Part shown: positions 8,097 to 16,543 of the stretch, in pieces
How positions within the stretch are numbered: the first letter of the stretch is position 1
Layout: each line of letters begins with the position of its first letter
Assembly: GCA_946482655.1 (NCBI GenBank)
Contig: CAMLSA010000029.1
Span: 1-31,459, forward strand
Direction: 5' to 3'
Source: an uncultured Sphingomonas sp.
GTDB taxonomy: Bacteria > Pseudomonadota > Alphaproteobacteria > Sphingomonadales > Sphingomonadaceae
DNA length: 31,459 nt
Program-made: the position numbers and the translations under genes
Notes under the pieces: model-generated
Told to the model about the DNA's origin: nothing
Database searches by the model: none
Seen by the model: only the letters and a program-made list of their open reading frames with translations

Positions 8097-8147
8097 TTGT
8101 CTCCGAAAAATACTGAAAGCGCGGCCGATGAGGGGCTGCGCGGGGCA

Positions 8148-10007
8148 ATGAGCGACCTGATCTCCTTCGAACGGGCGGTCTATGGCCGCGCGACCGATCG
8201 CGTGGCACGGTTGCCTGTGGTCCTTCGGGCCGTCGCCACCGGGAGCCTGGTCGACGACGTGGCCCGCCCCCATGCACCCATCGATCCGGCGGCGATCGTC
8301 TGCCGGCTGGCCGCGGCGATCACCGCTTTGTTCGCCGATCCCGCGATGGAGCTCGACGCCGACACGGCTGATCGGCTGGCGCCGCTGCTCAACACGATGC
8401 GGCAGATCTTCGAGCTTGCGGGCGGCGAGGGTCTCGATCTGGTCCTGCGGTTGCTCGGGGACGCGCCGGCGGGCTCCCCTCCCGGACAGCTTGCGAAGCG
8501 GCTCGTGCTGCTCTCGCTCGACTCGCGCTTCGAATGGCCGGTGGAAACTCTCTCGGTCGCTCCCCCTCGCCTCGCGCAGCAGCTTCTCGCCAGCCTCGTC
8601 GCGACCAAACCGGTGACGACCCGGCGCGGGCAGGAACGCCTGGACCGGCTGCTCGACCATGCGTCTGCGATCGCTGCCGCCGAGTTTCCGCGCAGCCTCG
8701 ATCATCTGGTGATGGTCAGCTCCGCCTGGATGCTTTGCAGCTATGCCGGCACGCCGGAGAAGCATATGATCAAGCGGCAGTTGAACCACCGGCTGAGGGA
8801 CATGGCGTCCAGCTTGGGGCTGGCGGACGCCGCGCTGCCGGCCGAGCGCCGGCTGAAGCCACGCCCGGTGCTGCTGTTCGCGGCCGAGGTCATGCACAGC
8901 GATCATGTGCAATATCGCTATTTCGGCCAATATCTTCGCCAGCTGCGCAACCGTTTCGAGCTGGTTCTGCTCAGTGAACACAAGGAGGCGGACGAGGCCG
9001 CGACCGCGCTGTTCCACCGGGTCCTTACTTTCGAGCGGAGTTCCAATGGTGCGTATCTGGGCGAGATTGCCCGGATGATCGCCGCAGCCGCCCCCGACAT
9101 CATCTTCTATCCCAGCGTGGGGATGCGCCATTGGGGTCCGCTATTCGCCAGTCTGCGGCTGGCGCCGATCCAGATGACCGCCCTCGGCCATTCCGCGTCC
9201 ACCTTTTGCGACACGATCGACTATTATCTGCTCGAGCAGGGCTATGTGTCGGATCCGGCTTTATTCGGGGAAACCGTCATCACTGTTCCCGACGACAGTC
9301 TGATCTTTGAACGCGCGCCCCGCTATGCTCCGCTGGCGCCCGATATCCGCGCCTCGCCGGAGCGGCTTCGTATCGTCATTCCCAGCAATATATTGAAGCT
9401 GAATCCGGCTTTTCTCGCGGTGGTGGGCCGTATTCGCGAGGCCGCGGATCGGCCGCTGGACGTGCACTTTCTGCCCAATGCGGCCGGGCTCGAATACGAA
9501 ACGGTCCGCAGGATTATCGGCCGGGTCCTGCCGGGAGCGACCGTTCATCCGCAACTGAGCCACTCGCGCTATCTCGCGGTGCTGTCGGATTGCGATCTCA
9601 ATCTCAGCCCGTTTCCTTTCGGCAGCCTTCACAGCCTGATCGATGCCCTTCGCCAGGGCCTGCCGGCAGTGGCGATGGATTGCCCCGAGCCGCACGGCCG
9701 CACCGACGCGATGCTGCTGCGCCGGCTCGGCATGCCTGAATGGCTGATCGCGCGGGACGAAGCGGAGTATGTCGCCGCCACGCTGCGCATCATCGGCGAT
9801 GACGCCCTGCGTGTCGACCTTGGACGGCAGGCGCTGGCGCTCGATGTCGACCGGATCATGTTCGGCGACGCGAGCACCCCGCTGCGCAGCGAGATCGGCG
9901 ATGCCGTCTGGTGGCTGTACCGGAACCATGAACGGGCGCGGGCGGATGGCCGCAAGCTGTGGAGCATCGCGGACCGCCGGGAGTTAAATGAGAAGACCGG
10001 CGTCTAA
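8148..10007 (+). CDS. HMW1C-like GT41 glycosyltransferase
   Basis: 619 residues from the ATG at 8148, close to the 620 of Actinobacillus HMW1C/NGT; a TTG at 8097 would add 17 residues but has no clear ribosome site. The N-terminal ~200 residues are helical and less conserved. The C-terminal half matches the GT41/HMW1C catalytic domain: PSVGMRHWGPLFASLRLAPIQ (about 321-341), ALGHSAST, IDYYLLEQGYV, SNILKLNP with the lysine that contacts UDP in HMW1C (about 417), HFLPNA, LSHSRYL, LSPFPFGS (about 486) and RLGMPEWLIA. HMW1C enzymes add hexoses to Asn of adhesins in the cytoplasm. There is no TPR array as in OGT or FlmG and no adhesin or TpsB gene nearby, so the acceptor is unknown. It lies 51 nt after the DHS-like gene. 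Confidence 0.85.
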   Translation: MSDLISFERAVYGRATDRVARLPVVLRAVATGSLVDDVARPHAPIDPAAIVCRLAAAITALFADPAMELDADTADRLAPLLNTMRQIFELAGGEGLDLVLRLLGDAPAGSPPGQLAKRLVLLSLDSRFEWPVETLSVAPPRLAQQLLASLVATKPVTTRRGQERLDRLLDHASAIAAAEFPRSLDHLVMVSSAWMLCSYAGTPEKHMIKRQLNHRLRDMASSLGLADAALPAERRLKPRPVLLFAAEVMHSDHVQYRYFGQYLRQLRNRFELVLLSEHKEADEAATALFHRVLTFERSSNGAYLGEIARMIAAAAPDIIFYPSVGMRHWGPLFASLRLAPIQMTALGHSASTFCDTIDYYLLEQGYVSDPALFGETVITVPDDSLIFERAPRYAPLAPDIRASPERLRIVIPSNILKLNPAFLAVVGRIREAADRPLDVHFLPNAAGLEYETVRRIIGRVLPGATVHPQLSHSRYLAVLSDCDLNLSPFPFGSLHSLIDALRQGLPAVAMDCPEPHGRTDAMLLRRLGMPEWLIARDEAEYVAATLRIIGDDALRVDLGRQALALDVDRIMFGDASTPLRSEIGDAVWWLYRNHERARADGRKLWSIADRRELNEKTGV

Positions 10008-10010
10008 CGT

Positions 10011-10463
10011 TCAAGGCGACGGGGGTTTGCCGATCGGTCCGCGATGATCGCGGCTTTCATGCGCCAGCCGCCGCATCAGATCATAAAGCTGGGTGGTCCA
10101 GCCGGCCCTGGTGAGGGCATCCTGCTTCTCCAGCACCGCTCCGATCTTCTGATCCATATAGGTGGCGTCCCCCCAATAGGCGAAACACCAGTCGGGGAAC
10201 CGGTAGCCGTCGATCGGCTTGCGCTCGATGACGATGACTTGCCCATGAAGCGGACCGCAACCGATGCCGGCGATCAGTCGATCGATCGCCGCCTCCGGCC
10301 CTTCGAGAACCTGAGCGACATGCTGGCGGGTCAGGAGCATCGCGCCCCGAACGCCGAGCCGCGCATTGCTTTCGGTCAGACCCGCGATGATCTCGTCGAT
10401 TTCAGCGTTGGGTGGCAGGCGATCGGATATGCGCCTGCTGACATAGATGAGGGAAATGAACAT
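10011..10463 (-). CDS. BLUF-domain blue-light photoreceptor
   Basis: 150-residue stand-alone BLUF protein, which binds FAD non-covalently and senses blue light. The canonical residues are all present: Tyr7 (IYVSR), Asn33 (ESNARLGVRG), Gln51 (AQVLEGP) and Trp92 (FPDWCFAYWG). The BLUF fold fills residues 1-95; the remaining 55 residues are helical with no output domain such as EAL or GGDEF, so signalling would be by protein interaction. The gene is convergent with the glycosyltransferase, with only 3 nt between stops, and is divergent from the MAPEG gene. The start at 10463 has only a weak ribosome site. The partner cannot be named from context. Confidence 0.93.
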   Translation of the reverse strand: MFISLIYVSRRISDRLPPNAEIDEIIAGLTESNARLGVRGAMLLTRQHVAQVLEGPEAAIDRLIAGIGCGPLHGQVIVIERKPIDGYRFPDWCFAYWGDATYMDQKIGAVLEKQDALTRAGWTTQLYDLMRRLAHESRDHRGPIGKPPSP

Positions 10464-10630
10464 GACCCGTTTATGTCATGAGATGCTTGAACTCGCAGTT
10501 AGCAATGATACGAATTTTTGCGGCAAAGTTCGGCATCGTTTCGACGTTGGTATGAAGAAAGCGTGTCGGCCGGCCACAGTTCGAAGGTCGATTGAGGCCG
10601 ATCTCGCTTCGGCCGGCAAAGGAGGACGAT

Positions 10631-11065
10631 ATGCACACGCCGATATTGAGCGCGGTGATCGCGCTGGTGCTCTGGACTTTCGTGATGTGGTTCTGGCTCT
10701 ACGCCACCCGGCTTCCCGCAATCGTCAAGGGGAAGATCGTCTACGATCCACGGCGACCCGTCGGCGAGTTCATGGACAAAATCCCACCAAGCGTCCGCTG
10801 GAAGGCCGACAATTACAACCATCTCCACGAGCAGCCGACGATCTTCTACGCCGTGGCGATCACGCTGGCGCTGCTCGGCGCGGGCGGCGGAATCAACGCG
10901 ACGCTCGCATGGATTTATGTCGCGCTGCGAGTGGTCCACAGCCTTGTCCAGGCGACGATCAACAAGGTCGAGCTGCGCTTCCTGATCTTCGTGGGGGCGT
11001 CGATCGTGCTGCTGGTGCTGGCGATCAACGCGGCGCTGATCCTGTTCGGCGGGCCGAAGGTCTAG
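10631..11065 (+). CDS. MAPEG family membrane protein
   Basis: 144-residue protein of the MAPEG superfamily (membrane-associated eicosanoid/glutathione metabolism), a four-helix membrane protein whose bacterial members are mostly uncharacterised. A strong ribosome site AAAGGAGG (10618-10625) fixes the start at 10631. Features: a first helix (ILSAVIALVLWTFVMWFWLY), the conserved NYNHLHEQPTIFY segment (about 64-76), a third helix with ALRVVHSLVQ, and a C-terminal helix. Glutathione-transferase activity is possible but not shown by the sequence. Its TAG stop shares the 4-nt palindrome CTAG (11062-11065) with the stop of the convergent gene, so the two transcripts overlap tail to tail. Confidence 0.9.
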   Translation: MHTPILSAVIALVLWTFVMWFWLYATRLPAIVKGKIVYDPRRPVGEFMDKIPPSVRWKADNYNHLHEQPTIFYAVAITLALLGAGGGINATLAWIYVALRVVHSLVQATINKVELRFLIFVGASIVLLVLAINAALILFGGPKV

Positions 11066-11625
11066 AATCGATAACCCACCGACAACTGGACATGCGGGTG
11101 AACGCCGTCACGCGGGCTGCTCTGCGACTGTTCGAGCGGGGTGACCAGCTGGACGCCGCCCGCATGGGAGAAGGAGCGGCCGAGGAATCCGACATCGGCG
11201 CCGATTGCAAGACCCGGCGCCACTGCACCCGCAACGCCGACCGCCACCAGCAGGGCATAGCGCGCCGTGCCGTGGCCGGCGGCATCGCCGCTCATCCGCA
11301 ACAGACGGCGGTTCTTCTCCTGCCGGAAGCCGATCGACACGCGCAGGCCATCGCCGAAGGGATGAAAATCGCCAGTCAGCGCCTCGACCTTGCGCAGGGG
11401 CGCGACCGGCACGGCCGCGATCGGCTCCTCGTGGAAAACGCCGGGATGGGCGAACGAAATGCTGCGCCGGATCGTCACCCAGCGATCGGGATGATAGGAA
11501 ACCTCCGGGCCGGTACCGAGCCCCGCAAGGCTGAGCGGCAGGCGGGCGGGCCGCGACACCTGCGCTTGCGCCCCGCCCGCCGCCGCGAGACACGCTACGC
11601 CCATGATCACTCGGCCAACCGCCAT
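11062..11625 (-). CDS. Hypothetical exported beta-barrel-like protein
   Basis: 187 residues. An N-terminal signal peptide is visible (VGRVIMGVACLAAAGGAQA, cleavage probably after AQA). The mature part has alternating beta-type stretches (VSYHPDRWVTIRR, GDGLRVSIGFRQE, VQLSVGYRF) and ends in Phe after an alternating hydrophobic strand, the usual outer-membrane targeting signature. A hydrophobic Gly/Ala stretch (ALLVAVGVAGAVAPG) is atypical for a barrel. I do not recognise the family. Upstream of the start is a 12-nt perfect palindrome GATCGCGCGATC (11645-11656). Stands alone between the convergent MAPEG gene and the rlmD operon. Confidence 0.7.
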   Translation of the reverse strand: MAVGRVIMGVACLAAAGGAQAQVSRPARLPLSLAGLGTGPEVSYHPDRWVTIRRSISFAHPGVFHEEPIAAVPVAPLRKVEALTGDFHPFGDGLRVSIGFRQEKNRRLLRMSGDAAGHGTARYALLVAVGVAGAVAPGLAIGADVGFLGRSFSHAGGVQLVTPLEQSQSSPRDGVHPHVQLSVGYRF

Positions 11626-11740
11626 GAAGCACCGCCGCTAAGAGGATCGCGCGATCATGCGGCAGGAGCCGATAAGATATGGTTAATCGATCGTTACGCG
11701 TGCATTGCCTTCCACCCCGGGGACCGGCGCGGCGGTAAGA

Positions 11741-12940
11741 TCAGCGGGTAAAGGCCGCCACCAGCTCGACATGGGTCGACCAGCGAAACTGCCCGACCGG
11801 CGTGATCCGCTCGATCCGCCAGCCGCCCTCGATCAGCATGCGCGCATCGCGCCCGAAGGTCGACGGATTGCACGAGACATAGGCGATGCGCTGCAGCTTC
11901 GAGGCCGCCAATGCGGCGACCTGCTCGCGCGCACCGGCACGCGGCGGATCGAGCACGACCGCGCCGAAGCGACCAAGCTCGCCGGGATCGAGAGGCCGGC
12001 GAAAAAGGTCGCGATGGTCGACGACGATGGGCCGCTGGATGCGACCGGCGGCCGCCTTGAGCGCGAGCACGGCGTCGCGCGCGCCTTCGGCCGCATAGAC
12101 CCGCCGCCCCCGCGAAAGGGGCAGAGTGAAGGTGCCGAGCCCCGCAAAAAGATCGGCGACGATCTCGGCATCTGCTACGATCGCCTCGACCGCGGAAACC
12201 AGCGCCGCCTCGCCGTCGGCAGTCGCCTGGAGGAAGCCACCCGCAGGAAAGCCGACATGCACGTTGCCGAGAGTCACCGTCGCGGGCTCGGGCTCCCACC
12301 GCGGCTGGGCGCCATAGCCGTCGTCGACCGAAAGCCGCGCCAGCGCATGCCGCGCCGCAAAATCGTTGAGTGCTTCGATGGCGGCGAGACCCTCGACCTC
12401 GACCTTCTCGATGAGCAGATCGATCCCCTGGTCGATCAGCGTCATCTGCACGCCGGCCGCGCGCCGATCGCGCAGCATCGGGTGAAGCAATTTCCGCAAG
12501 GGATCGACCAGCGCGAACAGCGCCGGGTGCAGGATCGCGCACATCTTCATGTCGACGATGTGATGGCTCTGCGCCTCGTTGAAGCCGATCAGCATCCGCT
12601 TGCCCTGGCGCTCCGCACGCAGCGAGGCGCGGCGGCGCGTTTCGGGGGCGGAGAGGATCGCCGGCGCCAGCTCGGGCGGATCGATCTTCTGCTGCGCCAG
12701 CGCGCTGAGGATGCGCTGACCCAGGAATTCGGCATAGCTCGCATCGTCGACATGCTGAAGCTGGCAGCCGCCGCACTTGGGGAAATGACGGCACGGTGGA
12801 TCGACGTGGTGCGGCCCAGGGATCAGCGACCCGTCGACGGCGAGCAGATCGCCCGGGGCGGAGAGCGGCGAATGGCGGCCGTCGCCGGTGATGCCCTCGC
12901 CACGCGCGGCGATGCGGACGATGGGAACGAGGCCGCTCAC
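11741..12940 (-). CDS. rlmD: 23S rRNA (uracil-C5) methyltransferase, RlmD/RumA type
   Basis: 399-residue SAM-dependent RNA m5U methyltransferase, probably acting on 23S U1939. The [4Fe-4S] cysteines that mark RlmD/RlmC over TrmA are present: C50, C56, C59 (CRHFPKCGGC) and C134 (MKMC). The C-terminal Rossmann domain has ADLFAGLGTFTLPL (SAM), VVLDPPRAG, and the catalytic cysteine C357 in SCNPSTFGRDA. The N-terminal TRAM domain is partly reduced. The start is GTG at 12940, which overlaps the TGA of the upstream gene (GTGA), so translation is coupled. Assignment to RlmD rather than RlmC is by general resemblance and not certain. Last gene of a minus-strand operon. Confidence 0.88.
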   Translation of the reverse strand: MSGLVPIVRIAARGEGITGDGRHSPLSAPGDLLAVDGSLIPGPHHVDPPCRHFPKCGGCQLQHVDDASYAEFLGQRILSALAQQKIDPPELAPAILSAPETRRRASLRAERQGKRMLIGFNEAQSHHIVDMKMCAILHPALFALVDPLRKLLHPMLRDRRAAGVQMTLIDQGIDLLIEKVEVEGLAAIEALNDFAARHALARLSVDDGYGAQPRWEPEPATVTLGNVHVGFPAGGFLQATADGEAALVSAVEAIVADAEIVADLFAGLGTFTLPLSRGRRVYAAEGARDAVLALKAAAGRIQRPIVVDHRDLFRRPLDPGELGRFGAVVLDPPRAGAREQVAALAASKLQRIAYVSCNPSTFGRDARMLIEGGWRIERITPVGQFRWSTHVELVAAFTR

Positions 12941-14310
12941 ACGCAGGCAGCGAGCGCGGCCGGCAGATTCGCGACCAGATCGTCAGCGATCAGCCCCGGC
13001 CCCGCCAATTCGGCGGCGCGTCCGTGCAACCAGACGCCGGCGCACGCCGCCTCGAAGGCCTGGAGCCCGCGTGCGCGATTGGCGGCGATCAGCCCGGCGA
13101 GAACATCGCCGGTGCCGGCGCTGGCGAGCCAGCCGGGCGCGGGTCGGGCGATGGCCGCGCGCCCATCGGGAGCCGCCACTACCGTGTCGGCGCCCTTGAG
13201 CACGACCACCGCCCGCGAAGCGACCGCGGCGGCGCGCGCGCGATCGATCTTGCTGCCGGGCAGATCGCCGAACAGGCGGACGAACTCGCCCTCATGCGGG
13301 GTCATGACCGGCATGCCGGCGATCCGCCGCAGCCCGCGCTCGGCGAGCAGCACCAGCGCGTCGGCGTCGAGGACGAGCGGCCGGCCGCTCTCCATCGCTC
13401 GGCGCAACTGATCGGCACCGGCCCGGTCGCGTCCGAGGCCCGGGCCGATCACCACCGCGCCGACGCGTTCGTCGTCAAGGAGCTCGCGCAGCAATCCGTC
13501 GCGGCGAACGATCGCGGCGGGCCCACCCTGCCCCTTGCCCGCCAGCGTCACATAGCCCGCGCCGCCGCGCTGCGCCGCCATGGCGGTCAGCAGCGCCGCG
13601 CCGGGCATGGCGCCTTCGACCACGACGACGTGGCCGCGGGTATATTTATGATCGCGTGGGCCTGGCACGGGAAGGTGCGGTCGGCCGATCTCGCTGAGCT
13701 GCGAACTGCCCGGGATGCCGATATCCGCGAGGACGAGCCGCCCCATCAGCCCCGCCGAGGGCTGCAGCAGATGCGCTGGCTTGAGCACCGCGAGCGCGAC
13801 CGTCAAATCATAGGCGAGGGCGGGGCCGAGCAATGCGCCATCGTCCGTGCCCACGCCGCTCGGCACGTCGACGGCGATCCGCTGCACCGCCGAATCCGCC
13901 AGCCGCTCGAGCGGCCCGGCGATCGCCGGATCGAGCGCGCGGACGAGCCCGGTGCCGAACAGCGCGTCGATCATCAGCCGCGCAGGCTTCGCGCCGGTCA
14001 GCGCCTCGACCGGTCCATTCCACCGGGCGCGATTGGCCCGCGCCGCATCGGTGCGAGGCTCGCCGCTCGCCGCGACGCGCACCTTGACGCCACGCTCCTT
14101 GAGCAGTCGCGCGACCACATAGCCGTCGCCGCCATTGTTGCCAGGTCCGCAGAGCACCAGCGCCGGCACCGTCCCCGCGTAGCGCCACGCCGCCTCGGCG
14201 ACCGCCGCGCCCGCCGCCTCCATCGCCTGTTCGACGGTGACACCGGTCGCGAATACCGCCTCCTCGGCGGCACGCGTCTCGGCGGCGGTGAGGATCGGGC
14301 GCCCGGTCAT
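12937..14310 (-). CDS. nnr: Bifunctional NAD(P)H-hydrate epimerase / ADP-dependent dehydratase
   Basis: 457-residue fusion that repairs damaged NADHX and NADPHX: the N-terminal YjeF_N domain epimerises R to S forms, and the C-terminal YjeF_C ribokinase-like domain dehydrates S-NAD(P)HX using ADP. Epimerase features: LCGPGNNGGDGYVVAR (about 53-68), DALFGTGL, VDVPSGV. Dehydratase features: KYTRGHV at the domain entry, the GPGLGRD loop, LDADAL, MTPHEGEF, VLKGADTVV and the catalytic GTGDVLAG. Slightly shorter than the ~500-residue norm but no motif is missing. Its ATG overlaps the stop of the small upstream gene (ATGA at 14307-14310) and its own stop overlaps the rlmD start, giving a tightly coupled trio. 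Confidence 0.95.
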   Translation of the reverse strand: MTGRPILTAAETRAAEEAVFATGVTVEQAMEAAGAAVAEAAWRYAGTVPALVLCGPGNNGGDGYVVARLLKERGVKVRVAASGEPRTDAARANRARWNGPVEALTGAKPARLMIDALFGTGLVRALDPAIAGPLERLADSAVQRIAVDVPSGVGTDDGALLGPALAYDLTVALAVLKPAHLLQPSAGLMGRLVLADIGIPGSSQLSEIGRPHLPVPGPRDHKYTRGHVVVVEGAMPGAALLTAMAAQRGGAGYVTLAGKGQGGPAAIVRRDGLLRELLDDERVGAVVIGPGLGRDRAGADQLRRAMESGRPLVLDADALVLLAERGLRRIAGMPVMTPHEGEFVRLFGDLPGSKIDRARAAAVASRAVVVLKGADTVVAAPDGRAAIARPAPGWLASAGTGDVLAGLIAANRARGLQAFEAACAGVWLHGRAAELAGPGLIADDLVANLPAALAACV

Positions 14311-14627
14311 GGCTCGACGCGTGCGGGCAGGCGGTAGACGGTATCGCCCGCGGTGACGTCGATGCCGTCCTCGCCCGCCGGCTTGACCATGACGTTCTCC
14401 GCTCCGTCCGCCGCGATAACGCCGCGACCGTCCTTGACGACGAGCAGCCGGTGGAACCCGCCATCGGGGCTCCGCAGGGTGAGCACCAGACCGTCCGGAG
14501 TCTTCATCCGTTCGACCGTGCAGACCATCTTGAACCCGCTCTGCCCAGGCATCTGGCAGGCGATAGCCTCGCTGCCTTCGATATGGCCGTCGTCGCGCGC
14601 GGGCGAGCAGGCGGCGAGCAGCAACAT
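14307..14627 (-). CDS. Small putative lipoprotein, hypothetical
   Basis: 106 residues from the ATG at 14627. The N-terminus reads MLLLAACSP, containing a lipobox (LAAC), but a normal signal peptide would need a positively charged stretch and more hydrophobic residues before it; the upstream codons lack these. Either the start lies further upstream (the frame is open to 14729, which would overlap ilvD), or the signal is degenerate. The rest is a small domain with two further cysteines (IACQMPGQSGFKMVC) and beta-type segments (GLVLTLRSPDGGFHRLLVV, GIDVTAGDTVYRLPA). Family not recognised. Coupled to nnr by an ATGA overlap; follows ilvD by 67 nt with a hairpin between. Confidence 0.6.
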   Translation of the reverse strand: MLLLAACSPARDDGHIEGSEAIACQMPGQSGFKMVCTVERMKTPDGLVLTLRSPDGGFHRLLVVKDGRGVIAADGAENVMVKPAGEDGIDVTAGDTVYRLPARVEP

Positions 14628-14658
14628 CAATACGAATTCACCACAAGGGCTCTGGCGG

Positions 14659-14676
14659 CCCCGGCCTCCGCCGGGG
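14659..14676 (-). terminator. Hairpin after ilvD, possible terminator
   Basis: Seven perfect base pairs CCCCGGC/GCCGGGG (14659-14665 with 14670-14676) around a 4-nt loop, starting about 18 nt after the ilvD stop on the minus strand. It lacks a following U-run, so it may be a weak terminator or a processing and attenuation hairpin between ilvD and the lipoprotein-nnr-rlmD set. Confidence 0.4.
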
Positions 14677-14694
14677 GGACGCATGACGTGGCGA

Positions 14695-16416
14695 TCAGAT
14701 ATCCGCGAAGACATGGGTTTCGGCCGCACCTCCGGGATGCGTCACCGCGCCCTTCCAGGCCGGACCGACATTCTGCGCGTAGCGCCACAGCGCCCCCGAT
14801 TGGTAGTCGTTCCGGCGCGGCCGCCATTTAGCCCTGCGGGCCGCCAGCACGTCCTCCGCGACATCGAGATCGATCGTCCCCGCCTCGGCATCGATCGAAA
14901 TCATGTCACCGTCCTCTATCAGGCCGATCGGCCCGCCGTCCGCCGCCTCGGGCCCGACATGGCCGATGCAGAAACCGCGCGTCGCGCCCGAGAAGCGCCC
15001 ATCGGTGATCAGCGCGACCTTCTCGCCCATGCCCTGGCCGTAGAGCGCGGCGGTGGTCGCCAGCATCTCGCGCATGCCCGGGCCGCCCTTGGGGCCCTCG
15101 TAACGGATCACGATCACCGATCCTTCGGCGATACCGCGCGCCTCGACCGCGGCGAAGCAATCTTCCTCGCAGTCGAACACCCGCGCCGGGCCGCTGAACT
15201 GGAGCCGCTTCATCCCCGCGACCTTCACGATGGCGCCTTCGGGCGCCAAGGTGCCGCGCAGGCCGACGACGCCGCCGGTGGGCGTGATCGGCGTCCTGGC
15301 GTCGTAGATCACCTTCTGCTCGGGGTTCCAGGTCACCTCGTCGATATTCTCGGCCAGGGTCTTGCCCGTCACAGTCATGCAGCCGCCATGCAGCAGTCCC
15401 TCGGCGAGCAGGGTCTTCATCAGCATGTAGACGCCGCCGGCCTCATGCATGTCCTTTGCGACATAGCGGCCGCCGGGCTTGAGATCGGCGAGATATGGCG
15501 TCGTCTTGAAGATGTCGGCGACGTCGAACAGCGAGAAATCGATCCCCGCCTCGTGCGCCATTGCCGGCAGGTGGAGCCCGCCATTGGTCGAGCCGCCGGT
15601 CGCCGCGACGATCCGCGCGGCATTTTCGAACGCCTCGCGGGTGCAGATGTCGCGCGGACGGATATTCTTCGCGATCAATTCCATGATCTGGCGGCCCGCG
15701 GCGCGCGCGATCTCGTCGCGGCCGCGATAGGGCGCCGGCATCATGTTCGAATTGGGCAGCGACAGACCGATCGCCTCGCCGACGCACGCCATGGTGTTGG
15801 CGGTGAACTGGCCGCCGCAGGCGCCGTGGCCCGGGCAGGCCGCCTTTTCTATAGCGGTCACCTCGGACAGCGGGCAAGCCTTGGCCGAATAGCGACCGAC
15901 CACCTCGAACACGTCCTGCACGGTGATGTCGCGGCCCTCATAGGTGCCGGGCAGGATCGACCCGCCATAGACGAAGATCGACGGCACGTTGAGCCGCAGC
16001 ATCGCCATCATCATGCCGGGCAGCGACTTGTCGCAGCCGGCGAAGCCGACGATCGCGTCATAGCAATGGCCGCGCACCGAAAGCTCGATCGAATCCGCGA
16101 TCACCTCGCGGCTGACGAGCGAGGACTTCATTCCCTGATGGCCCATCGCGATGCCGTCGGTCACCGTGATCGTGTTGAAGCGGCGCGGCGTGCCCCCCCC
16201 GGCGATCACGCCCTCGCGGCAGATATCGGCCTGCGCGTCGAGCGTGGTGTTGCAGGGCGCCGAGTCATTGCCGGCCGACGCCACCGCGACGAACGGCGCG
16301 GCGATTTCTTCCTCGGTCATTCCCATCGCATAATAATAGCTGCGCTGCGGCGCCCGCTCGGGACCGACCGAGACATGGCGGCTGGGGAGCTTCGACTTGT
16401 CGAACTTCTGCGTCAT
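14695..16416 (-). CDS. ilvD: Dihydroxy-acid dehydratase
   Basis: 573 residues, IlvD/Edd family. Dehydrates 2,3-dihydroxy-isovalerate and -methylvalerate in valine, leucine and isoleucine synthesis; cytoplasmic. The iron-sulfur cysteines are C55 (AGNDSAPCN), C128 ([11 protein letters not shown]) and C200 ([16 protein letters not shown]), the three-cysteine pattern of the [2Fe-2S] subgroup. Also present are the Mg-binding region around residues 85-95 ([13 protein letters not shown]), [14 protein letters not shown], and [21 protein letters not shown] near the C-terminus. The similar sugar-acid dehydratases cannot be fully excluded, but length and motif wording fit IlvD. Start ATG at 16416 with AGGAAGG just upstream. 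Other ilv genes are not in the window. Confidence 0.95.
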   Translation of the reverse strand: MTQKFDKSKLPSRHVSVGPERAPQRSYYYAMGMTEEEIAAPFVAVASAGNDSAPCNTTLDAQADICREGVIAGGGTPRRFNTITVTDGIAMGHQGMKSSLVSREVIADSIELSVRGHCYDAIVGFAGCDKSLPGMMMAMLRLNVPSIFVYGGSILPGTYEGRDITVQDVFEVVGRYSAKACPLSEVTAIEKAACPGHGACGGQFTANTMACVGEAIGLSLPNSNMMPAPYRGRDEIARAAGRQIMELIAKNIRPRDICTREAFENAARIVAATGGSTNGGLHLPAMAHEAGIDFSLFDVADIFKTTPYLADLKPGGRYVAKDMHEAGGVYMLMKTLLAEGLLHGGCMTVTGKTLAENIDEVTWNPEQKVIYDARTPITPTGGVVGLRGTLAPEGAIVKVAGMKRLQFSGPARVFDCEEDCFAAVEARGIAEGSVIVIRYEGPKGGPGMREMLATTAALYGQGMGEKVALITDGRFSGATRGFCIGHVGPEAADGGPIGLIEDGDMISIDAEAGTIDLDVAEDVLAARRAKWRPRRNDYQSGALWRYAQNVGPAWKGAVTHPGGAAETHVFADI

Positions 16417-16511
16417 CGGGCCTTCCTCTGTTTGGCGAGCGCTCTAGGCCGCAGGGAACGAAGGGGCAAGGGGATCGAACGGCGATCATGGAACCGGGAG
16501 CGCGGGCCGGG

Positions 16512-16531
16512 CTCGCCCGGAGCCGGGCGAG
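16512..16531 (-). terminator. Strong hairpin downstream of the L,D-transpeptidase
   Basis: CTCGCCCGG (16512-16520) and CCGGGCGAG (16523-16531) are perfectly complementary; about seven pairs plus a small loop can form. It begins 12 nt after the transpeptidase stop on the minus strand and precedes ilvD. No U-run follows, so termination is likely but not certain. Confidence 0.5.
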
Positions 16532-16543
16532 ATGGCGGGATGG

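Noticed and set aside
5757..9131. A 1124-residue open frame on the minus strand across the polyamine and glycosyltransferase genes
   Set aside because: It is antisense to three well-recognised genes, has no family motif, and is Arg/His/Asp/Gly-rich as expected for the mirror of high-GC codons. It is a shadow frame.
10464..10630. Search for an EcfG or sigma70 promoter in the BLUF/MAPEG gap
   Set aside because: No GGAAC motif on either strand, and the possible -35/-10 pairs had wrong spacing.
11705..13411. A 568-residue plus-strand open frame over rlmD and nnr
   Set aside because: Same reason: low-information composition antisense to two clear enzymes, and no ribosome site.
16417..16511. GGAAC motifs upstream of ilvD as EcfG promoters
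   Set aside because: They are on the strand opposite to ilvD and no NGTT follows at 16-17 nt.
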